Assembly: GCA_029558535.1 (NCBI GenBank)
Contig: JAKQEK010000058.1
Span: 1-43,474, forward strand
Direction of reading: 5' to 3'
DNA: 43,474 bases
From: Bacteroidota bacterium
Lineage (GTDB): Bacteria > Bacteroidota > Bacteroidia > Bacteroidales > ML635J-15
In this document: one piece after another, positions 32,801 through 41,300 of the stretch
How the letters are laid out: every line of letters starts with the position of its first letter
Position numbering within the stretch: the stretch's first letter is position 1
Position numbers and translations under genes: made by a program
Notes under the pieces: model-generated
Databases searched by the model: none
Seen by the model: only the letters and a program-made list of their open reading frames with translations
Told to the model about the DNA's origin: nothing

Positions 32801-35168
32801 TAACCGGATAAGTTGCGAAATCTTCATAATCTAAAACCTGTCCAGCCAAATATGAAGTTCCGGTGCCTCCTGCACCTGTATAATATGCTTCTGCTCCGGT
32901 TAGGTCAAATCCTGTGATTGCAGGTAATTCATAACTGCCGCAATGAGATTGATTAGCAAGGTCATCAATATCAGGGGTTTGATATAGTGATAATGTAAAG
33001 CTTTCTTCATCTGAACATCCGTTATTAATATCATATATATAAAATGTTACCGGATATGAAGGGAAGTCACCAAAGCTTATTAAATCGCCTGAATGATACA
33101 TAACACCTCCCCCGTTTGGTTCTGTATAATAAGCCTGATTTCCGGTTAGATTAACGCCTGTGATAACAGGGAGTTGATAAGTTTTACATTGACTTTGATT
33201 GCTTAAATCATTAATGTTTGGTGTAGTATAAAGAGTTACTGTAAAACTATTCTCAACAGTACAATTAGGAACAGTTCCACTTTGACCAAATACATAAATA
33301 GTCGAGTTTGTAGAAATAGTGGATCCTGCTGAAATTGGATTAACTCCGCCAGGACTTAAAAAGTAATTTCCGCCGGTTGTTAGGGCAGGCAAAACATAAG
33401 TGTCACAGGATTCAACATCTGCAGGGTCATCAATAGCAGGGGGTTCATTTACTGTAATTGTTATAGGAGCTCTGTCACTAAAACATCCTGGCATTGTATT
33501 GTCTTCTGCATCAACATAATATGTGGTTGTCGTTGTTGGATTTACCGTAATTTCATCCCCCGTGTCAAAAGCCGTTCCGCCAACAGCTACTGTGTAGTAA
33601 TGATAAGTTACATCAGGTCCTGAACCGGATGCCGATATGGTTACTTCTGTTCCAGGACATATTGTAGTTGGATCTGCATCAACAGTTGGAGTAGTTATGG
33701 GATCACATAGTATTACTTCACAAACTGTTGTAACTGTAGGTGTTAAATCATTATTTAAAGGATTTATAAATTCTGCAGGTTTGGCTGTCGAAAGATATTT
33801 ATCAGGTGTAATTGAATTTAAAGTAGGTGTATATGTTGTCGCTTCAGGATTATATGTTCCTTCCGGACATCCAGAATTATTCATGCTGCCATTTTCATCC
33901 GATTTTATCATGTGATAACTATATGCTCCCATATCCATTGATTGCATAAATATGAAGAAGCTATTGTCATTGGTTATACCTCCTTTTGGCATTAAACCAA
34001 AACTTAAATCTATTTCAGGAAAAGTTGAAGTAAATGTATTAGATAATAATACGCTGCCGTCTGTTTTATTGATTCTGGTTGCTGTTGTATGTATTTCCAT
34101 TATTGAATAAGTATGAAAATACATACCCATTAAGGCATAATTTCCATCTGACATCTCAAATACTTCGGAGAAAGCTATAGGCTCTGCAGCAAATAATCCA
34201 TAAGGTGGAAACGGAATTGTTGCGTATTGATATTGATTGTTATATTTTCTTCCAAATGAAAGAGTTGGAGTAGCTCCCGTACCATTCATTCTTAAAATAA
34301 AACCATAATCACCCCTATAACCTGTTAAAAGAACTTCCCCTGTTGACAATGTGATGATATCCTCAACGACTTCGGATTTATCCGCATCACCGAAAATTCT
34401 GCAATAAACATAATTTCCGGCAAAGTCTGTTTTGATTATTAACCCATCACGAGGATAATCACCGTCTTCATCCAGTGTGCCGCTTCCTTGAGAAGTAGAA
34501 CCAACAAAAATATATCCGTCAGCAGTTTCTGCTACATTGTAAAATTGATGTTCGTCATCATTAGCAACAGCAATTTGAAAAACTTCATCCCAGATATTAT
34601 TACCTGTTAATGCATCAATTTTTATAGCAAATGGTAAAACTGAATCCATTGGAGCGGCTGCAATATTATCCCAATAATGAGATACTCCGCCACAGGCAAG
34701 GAATTCGCCGTCAGAAGTTTCTATAACTTTGTTTATCCATTCTGAAGATGACATACTGACATGGTCTGGGAATTCATATCTTGATGACCACAAAATATTT
34801 CCGTTTTCATCAAGACGAACTAAGAGTGCCCCGGGTTCTGTTTCACCTGCAACCAAATAACCTCCACCATTTAACGCACTAACTTCTATAATGTCATACA
34901 GCGTTGTAGCTATAGTTAAACCCCCAATTTTTTTTGACCAAATAACATTTCCATGTGCATCAAGTTTTGTTACATGCCCTGAAATTACAGGTATTCCAGC
35001 AACATTGAACCCGCAAAAAACATATTCTCCGGACGAATTCTGAATAATTCTTCCCGGAAAATCCATCATTGAAAAACTGTAGTTTTTCCTGAAAGTATTT
35101 CCATCAGCAAAAGCATAACTAACGAAAAAGATTAAGAATAATACTACTAAAAAAGGCTGTCGTTTCAT
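29889..35168 (-). CDS. Giant T9SS-secreted repeat protein (SprB-like cargo, type B tail)
   Basis: A 1759-residue surface protein. It has a signal peptide at 1-22 (SYAFA). Residues ~25-480 form a beta-propeller-like region with repeated GYLVAGETEPG / GEFLACGG / GYIFVGSTSQG / GEVLLTGYRG strands (delta-60/quinoprotein type). One Ig-like domain and a divergent unit precede four ~82-residue repeats at about 649-975 (pattern C-x-YQLPVITG...AYYT...GG...YPVTLYIYD...C). A BIG2-like domain follows near 1140-1210 (TVDNTGVVTAVAEGSATITY), then six ~74-residue repeats at ~1218-1663 (DATI-x-P-x-GPFC...GGTWSGPGI...GIFDP...AG-x-G-x-H-x-I-x-Y). The last ~91 residues are a type B (gliding-associated) T9SS domain, with ITPDADGYND, FTRWGDEVF, RWDG and a KGTISLIR end. 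Probably a long surface fibre or adhesin. Confidence 0.9.
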   Translation of the reverse strand: MKRQPFLVVLFLIFFVSYAFADGNTFRKNYSFSMMDFPGRIIQNSSGEYVFCGFNVAGIPVISGHVTKLDAHGNVIWSKKIGGLTIATTLYDIIEVSALNGGGYLVAGETEPGALLVRLDENGNILWSSRYEFPDHVSMSSSEWINKVIETSDGEFLACGGVSHYWDNIAAAPMDSVLPFAIKIDALTGNNIWDEVFQIAVANDDEHQFYNVAETADGYIFVGSTSQGSGTLDEDGDYPRDGLIIKTDFAGNYVYCRIFGDADKSEVVEDIITLSTGEVLLTGYRGDYGFILRMNGTGATPTLSFGRKYNNQYQYATIPFPPYGLFAAEPIAFSEVFEMSDGNYALMGMYFHTYSIMEIHTTATRINKTDGSVLLSNTFTSTFPEIDLSFGLMPKGGITNDNSFFIFMQSMDMGAYSYHMIKSDENGSMNNSGCPEGTYNPEATTYTPTLNSITPDKYLSTAKPAEFINPLNNDLTPTVTTVCEVILCDPITTPTVDADPTTICPGTEVTISASGSGPDVTYHYYTVAVGGTAFDTGDEITVNPTTTTTYYVDAEDNTMPGCFSDRAPITITVNEPPAIDDPADVESCDTYVLPALTTGGNYFLSPGGVNPISAGSTISTNSTIYVFGQSGTVPNCTVENSFTVTLYTTPNINDLSNQSQCKTYQLPVITGVNLTGNQAYYTEPNGGGVMYHSGDLISFGDFPSYPVTFYIYDINNGCSDEESFTLSLYQTPDIDDLANQSHCGSYELPAITGFDLTGAEAYYTGAGGTGTSYLAGQVLDYEDFATYPVTLYIYDTEGPCADEESFSLTIGMFPDIDDIADQTHCDSYQLPVITGTYLSGNEAYYTWANGGGISFTGGQVINYTDFGSYPVTLYIYDINGVCDSEENFTLTLYQSPQITDLEDQNVCDQFQLPVIQGNYLTGNQAYYTESGGNGTQYNSGEILEFADFGAYPVTLYIYDSQVTCDNEQSFELNIYENTDLVITGIHCDPGYLTYTVDFTYSTGTISTTAGTIDGLSVIDIPIASDVTITADNSACVTNLFIPAPDCNCEGVDVEEPTNPQNQEICPGEVVPALTVDSPLPVEDYQINWYAAQYGGIPLALATTTYTPDVIASGVYTYYAAAIDLETGCSSDRIAVTLTVLPAPVISGNLVICEIGLTTTLTGSGTAHSTTPWTSGDTDIATVDNTGVVTAVAEGSATITYMDSNGCTTEAIVTVFLVPTVTIDEVDPLCSNDLPVTLTASVTGGVWSGPGIINSNLGVFAPQAAGPGMHQVFYNFSSVCGNASDDVFVVVFLAPDATIDPVGPFCLGASGQITLTAAEEGGVWSGPGIIDVDEGIFDPDVAGIGNHEIIYTIDRTCFDDDTITISVYGDFDATIDEVSPMCTNDGIITLTAASTGGTWSGPGITDENTGTFDPITAGAGNHTITYELLGVCGDSDQIEIIVNQSPDATITPAGPFCEDTPAVLLQAAEEGGLWSGTAVVDTSGWFSPYLAGIGSHTIQYTIIGVCSDSSVITVDVLEKFPATITTEDNYYCYDDDTILLESTPPGGFWIGEGVNPITGEFSLYDAGVGTHEIIYFYIGPCSDADTIYITVAEWADATITPLDTLKHNDDPVEIEVVDLGGLWIGVGIDTLYQFNPELSGIGEFQIIYTIPGECGDSDTTIIIVVPADLKIPTVITPDADGYNDNWKIQGVEAFNKVSIKIFTRWGDEVFEFEGTGFEYAEVINRWDGTRKGRNLPSGSYVFILILDDEITYKGTISLIR
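30180..31516 (-). repeat. Six ~74-residue repeats in the 1759-residue protein
   Basis: Six tandem units share GG-x-W-x-G-x-G-I, F-x-P and AG-x-G-x-H-x-I-x-Y with two cysteines in most copies. The last two copies are more divergent. The same family makes up the seven-copy array of the neighbouring giant protein. Confidence 0.85.
32247..33222 (-). repeat. Four ~82-residue repeats in the 1759-residue protein
   Basis: Each unit reads roughly PDIDDLANQSHC, YQLPVITG, L-x-G-x-x-AYYT, GGG, then YPVTLYIYD and a late Cys. The cysteines (start and end) could close a disulfide per domain. A fifth, divergent unit lies just N-terminal. The family is not one I can name. Confidence 0.85.
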
Positions 35169-35279
35169 ATTATGTGATTTTATTATTATACATGGTTATT
35201 GTTATAATCATACAATATTAACAATATTTAATTAGAAATAAAAATAAATTTTATTATTAAAGGTAAAATTTTTTAAGAA

Positions 35280-35313
35280 AGATTTCATCTAATTTAGTAA
35301 TTAGATGAAATCT
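35280..35313 (-). terminator. Terminator of the larger giant gene
   Basis: AGATTTCATCTAAT (35280-35293) and ATTAGATGAAATCT (35300-35313) form a perfect 14-bp stem with a 6-base loop, 30 bases after the stop codon of the 2651-residue gene on the minus strand. A T-rich stretch follows, but with interruptions. Confidence 0.7.
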
Positions 35314-35343
35314 ATATTAGAAGTCAAACTATTTAATTCTATA

Positions 35344-38300
35344 TCAACGTATTAAACTAATAGTTCCCTTGTGAATGATTTCATTATTAAGAACTAGAAT
35401 AAATAAATACGAACCTGAAGGCAAATCTCTATCTTTAAACTTACCATTCCACTGATTTAAATTGTCGGTATATTGCAAGCCGGTACCATCAAATAAGAAT
35501 ATTTCATTTCCCCAACGGTCAAAAATATTTATTTTGACGTAGTCAAAAGCTTCGATACCTCGAATTTTCCATGTGTCATTATATCCGTCAGCATCAGGTG
35601 TGATAGCATTTGTGATTAACAAATCAGCAATAGGATTTGGAAGAACATAAATCATTATACTGTCAGAATCACCACAAAGTCCTTCTATTGTATAAATTAT
35701 TTCAAATTCACCTATACCTGAAACAGCAGGGTCAAAAATGCCTTCACTGTCTATGCCGGTTCCTGACCATAATCCTCCGGGTTCAATAGTTTCAATAGTC
35801 AGTGGATCATCATTTTCGTATAAACTGTCAATAGGATAAATACTAGCGTCAGCCTTAGGTTGTACAGTAATATAGATTGTGTCAGCATCACCGCATAATC
35901 CGGATTGATAATAAATGATTTGGTGAGTACCACTACCTGCAAAAGCGGGGTCAAAACTTCCAAGTCCAATATCTGTAATGCCATTTCCTGACCATGTGCC
36001 AAAAAGTGTTGCTGCATTGAGATATATTACTACATCGCTAAAGCACAACGGGTCAACAGGTGTAATTGTCGCATCGAATTTCTCAATTACGCTGATAGTA
36101 ATTTGATCAGAGTCGCCACAAGTGCCTGAAATAGTGTATGTTATAATGTGTTCACCTGTACCTGCAATTTCAGGGTCAAACAAACCTGCAACTGAGTTAG
36201 TAATACCTGTGCCGGACCATGTGCCAGCAATCTGAGCAGCAGTTAATACAACTGGATCATCTGTAGAGCAGAAAGGACCAATCGGAGTAATTGTTGCATC
36301 AGCTGACTGATTTACGACAATAACAATATCGTCTGTACTGCCACAAGTTCCAGTATATGAATAAATAATAGTATGATTGCCGGTACCTGCAACAGTCGGA
36401 TCGAAAGTTCCTTCGTCTGCATCAGTAATACCTGTTCCTGACCATGTTCCACCTGGAGTGGCAGCAATGAGAGTAATTTCATCATCATTTGAGCATAACG
36501 GGTCAACGGGAGTAATAGTTGCATCAAAAATATCTATAACGCTGATAGTAATCTGATCGGAATCGCCACAATCACCAGTAATTGTATAGGTAATGATATG
36601 GTCACCAATACCTGCGATTTCAGGGTCAAACAAGCCTGCACTGGCATTTGTAATACCTGTACCTGACCAAGTCCCGCCTATTTGAACAGCTGATAATACA
36701 ACAGGGTCATCTGTAACACAGAAAGGACCTGAAGGAGTAATTGTAGCATCTGCAACTGGATTAACAACAATAATGATATCGTCAGAGTCGCCACAAGATC
36801 CTGTATATTCATAGGTGATAGTATGATTTCCTATACCGGCAGCAGTAGGATCGAAAGTGCCTGCATCTGCATCAGTAATACCTGTTCCTGACCAGGTTCC
36901 ACCTGTAGTAGCAGCAGTAAGACTAATCGCAGCATCATTAGAGCATAATGGGTCAACAGGAGTAATAGTTGCATCAAATAATTCTGTCACTGTAACCGTA
37001 ATTTCATCTGTTTCAGGACATATTCCGGATGATGTATATGAAATAATATGTTCTCCGGGACCTGCTACTTCAGGATCAAATAAGCCTGTGGTTTCATGTA
37101 TTCCTGTACCGCTCCATGTTCCACCCGGAGTAGCAGCTGTAATGACAACTGGATCATCAGTTTCACAAAATGGTCCTGCAGGATTAATTGTTGCATCACT
37201 TACCGGTATTACTGTTACTGTAACATTTTGACAGACACTTTCACTGCAGTTGTTTTCCCAACGCCCATAATAGGTAGTTGTTGCGTTTGGAGATTCTATA
37301 GTAAGTGGATTTCCATTGCCAACAAAAACATCTCCGCAAGAACCTGTGTACCAGTAAACATCATTTCCATTTCCACCGGTAACCGATAAATTAATATTAC
37401 CTTCATCATTTGAACAGAAATTATTATTATCTACTTCTGCAGAAGCAGGAGGCTCTGGTAATTGAATAATATCAACAACAACAGAAACACATTCAGAATT
37501 TCCGCAATCGCTTACATATCTTCCATAATAAGTGGTTTGTATAATCGGAGATTCAATTTCCAAAGGATTCCCTGTGCCAACTAGTGTTCCGTCACATGCT
37601 CCGGTGTACCATTCAATGTATGGACCAAATCCACCAATTAATGTTAATGTTATATTTCCATCATCATTAATACAAACTTCTGCAGGTTCAGATTCTGCGT
37701 GATCAGGATTTTCCGGAGCATCTATTATGTTGAGAGTAAATGATTCACAGTCTGTAATGTTACAGATGTTTTCCCATCTTGCAAAAAACTGAGTAGTCAA
37801 ATCAGGAGATGGAATTGTCAGAGGATTTCCAGTACCAACTTCTGTCCCTTCGCAGGATTCGGTGTACCATCTTAAAACAGAGCCGTTTCCTCCTTCGGCA
37901 GATAATTCAACATTACCAGGATCTCCAATACAGATATAATTTATATTCGATATAAGTAAATCAGGAACAACAGCATATTGAACTACATTAACAGTAACTT
38001 CACGACAGTTACTTTCTCCACAAAGATTTTCCCACCTTGCATAATATGTTGTAGTTGTTTCCGGCGATTCAATTTCAAGAGGATTTCCCATACCTATTAA
38101 TAAACCGCCACATGATTCAGTGTACCAATATACATTTTCTCCACTACCTCCGGTTACTGATAATGAAATATTTCCTATATGGTCAACGCAAAAATCGTTG
38201 ATGTCAGATTCGGCAGAAATAGGGTCAGTTGTTAATTGCACTACTGTAACAGAAACAGATTCGCAATCGGATATACCACAAGAACTTTCATATCTTCCGA

Positions 38301-41300
38301 AATATGTAGTACTGACAGTTGGAGATTCAATAGAAAGAGGGTTGCCTATACCAACGAGAACACCACCGCAAGAAGCCGAGTACCATCTGACTTCGGGACC
38401 TGCACCACCAACAAGTGTAAGAGATATATTCCCCGGATCATCAATACATACACTATCTTGGTCAACTTCTGCTGATGTTGGATTTTCCGGAGCACTGATA
38501 GTATTAATTGATAGTGTCATACAATCAGTTTCGCCACAAGTATTTATCCATCTAACAAAAAACTCTGTTGAAGTTTCAGGAGATTCTATTTCGAGAGGAT
38601 TAGTTGTTCCTATCTGGTTTCCTCCACATATATCATCAAACCACTGCAATTCGTCTCCGCTACCACCAACTGCTGAAAGCATAATAGTTCCCGGGTCATC
38701 ATAACAAAAATTGTTAAGAGAGGAAGAAGCAAATGTGACAGGTTCGGGCAGTGCAAATACATTAACAGCAACAGAAACACAAGAACTTTCCCCACATAGG
38801 TTTTCCCATCTTGCGTAATAAGTTGTCGAAACATCAGGAGATTCTATTGTTAACGGATTTCCTATTCCAATTTCATTGTTACCACAAGCGTCATCAAACC
38901 AATGAACATCGTCTCCTGATCCATCATTAACTGACAGTTCGATATTTCCAGGGTCATCGGCACAAAAATCGTTTCGATCAACCAATGCTTGTGAAGGTGG
39001 AATAGGCAATGCATTTACTTTTACAGTAATGTCAACGCATTCTGTTTCACCACAGGCATTTGACCAACGTGCATAATATGTTGTTGTAACATCGGGTGAA
39101 GGAATTGTCAAAGGATTTCCACTCCCGATAGAAGAGCCACCACAAGAACCTGTAAACCATTGAAGAGTTTCTCCTGAGCCTCCATTAACAGAAAGTTCAA
39201 GATCTCCTGCATTATCAGCACAAAAGTCATTGATACTAGCAACAGCTTCATCCGGAATAACAGGAGGCTCAACAACAGTAATTGTTTTAGAAGTACAATC
39301 AGAAACTCCGCAAGTGTTTTCCCATCTTGCATAGAAAGTTGTTGTGATTGTAGGAGTATTAATAGGTAAAATCAATCCTGTTCCAATTTCATTTCCACCA
39401 CAAAAATCATCAAACCAGTGTACTTCTGTTCCCATACCTCCTGTAACTGATAAATTCATAGTTCCTGGATCATCTTCACAGAAATTATTAAGGTCGGAAG
39501 ATACTAAAACTGGTGCTTCCGGTAATGGATTTACAGTAATTGTATAATATGCTGTTGCAATTTGTGGTGAACAAGCGTTTATGCTGGTTACGGTTAATGT
39601 GAGGGTAACTGTATTTCCACCATCTGCAATTACAGAATTGTATGAAGGCGTTAATGTTGTTTCGTTTGTCAGACTTCCGTTGCCATCATGTGTCCATAAA
39701 ACAGTTCCGTTTTCGGCAGTAACACCAGAAACGTTTACAACCTCTTCAGGACAAATAGTTGAGCTGCCCCCTGCAACAGCAACAGGCATAGGATCAACAA
39801 TAATTGTAAAATATGCTTCTGAAATTTCAGGTGAACATGAATTATCGCTTGTAACGGTCATTGTTAGAATAACTGTATTACCAACATCATCAGAAGAAGC
39901 GTGATAGGTAGGTGTTGTGGTTGTTGGATCTGTTAATAATCCGGCACCGTCATGTGTCCAGAGTATTGTCCCGTTTGATGCACTGGCACCATTGACAATG
40001 AAAGATTCATTAGAGCAGATCGTTTCAGAGCCTCCTGCCGTTGCTTCTGGCAGTCCATCCACATTGACATAATAATATGCTTCGGCGGTTTCAGGATTAC
40101 ATGTATTTGTACTTGTCACGGTCATTGTCAATGTAACAGTGTTCCCTGCATCTTCAGGTGCCGGGGTATAAGTAGGAGTAAGGCTGGTTTCACCGTCTGT
40201 TATAGATCCGGCTCCGTCTTCAGTCCAAAATATATCTCCATAATTTGCAGAAGCTCCACTGACAATAGCAGGGCTATTTACACAAATAGATTGTGAACCT
40301 CCTGCCGAAGCAGTTGGTGCTGGATCTACATCAATAAAGTAATATGCAACAGCTGTTTGTGGATTACAATTATTATTGCTGGTTACTGTCATTGTTAAAG
40401 TAATTGTATTACCTTCATCTCCTGTTACAGGAGTATATGTAGGAGTAAGGCTTGTTCCTCCTGAAGTGATTGAACCTGCTCCATTTTCCGTCCAAGCAAT
40501 AGTGCCATTAGATGCAGAAGCTCCACTTACTGTTGCAGTTTCACTAATACAAATTGTTTGAGAACCTCCAGCTGTTGCTTCAGGAAGAGGGTCTATAGCA
40601 AGAACCATAGAATCGTCACCGGTACATCCATTACTGTCGGTTACAGTGACCGAATAAGTATCAGAAGAGCTAACGTTAATAAAAGCATCTGTTGAGGATG
40701 TGCTCCATATATAACTTACGTAAACGCCCGGAGATAATGTAACTGGGGTTGCTGAAATACAGACAGTTTGGTCTAATCCCAAATCAGGTGTTGGTAAATC
40801 GTGAACAGTAATAAAAACCCCTGTCCATTCAGACCAAATACCATTATTGTCGAGTACTCTTAACTGATATGTATGGCTAGTCGTAGGAGATACATCAGGA
40901 TTTTGTGGATTGTCGTCTCCTGCTAAATGGTCCCAATCGTACTGAGCAACTGAGCCACAAACGGCAGTCCCTTCGCCAAGAAGGGTAATGGTCTCACCAC
41001 TGCAAATTTCTGTATCTGTTGCATCAGCAATAGCTGTCGGAGTACTAATGCGATAATTTAAATTACCTGAATTTGAAAATCCTGTACAACTATAATGCAT
41101 TCCTGCAATATAATATGTGCCCGATGAAGTGCAATTCCATACAATCGAAGCTGATGTTCCTGCACAACATGGTCCGTTATCATCAGCATAAGCAACCTGA
41201 GTCCATGTGTTATCTAAAATGCGTATATAAGTATCTTCAGCGATATCACAGAAATTAAATGCATATGCTGTTCCGGCAGTTCCAGTAAAAGTCCAAAAGC

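Noticed and set aside
36857..37231. Long antisense open frames within the giant genes
   Set aside because: They mirror the codon bias and repeat structure of the real genes on the other strand; the products are low-complexity shadows.
35650..40590. CRISPR array or DNA satellite in the periodic sequence
   Set aside because: The period is over 200 bases, copies are diverged, and it is explained by protein repeats within one long frame.
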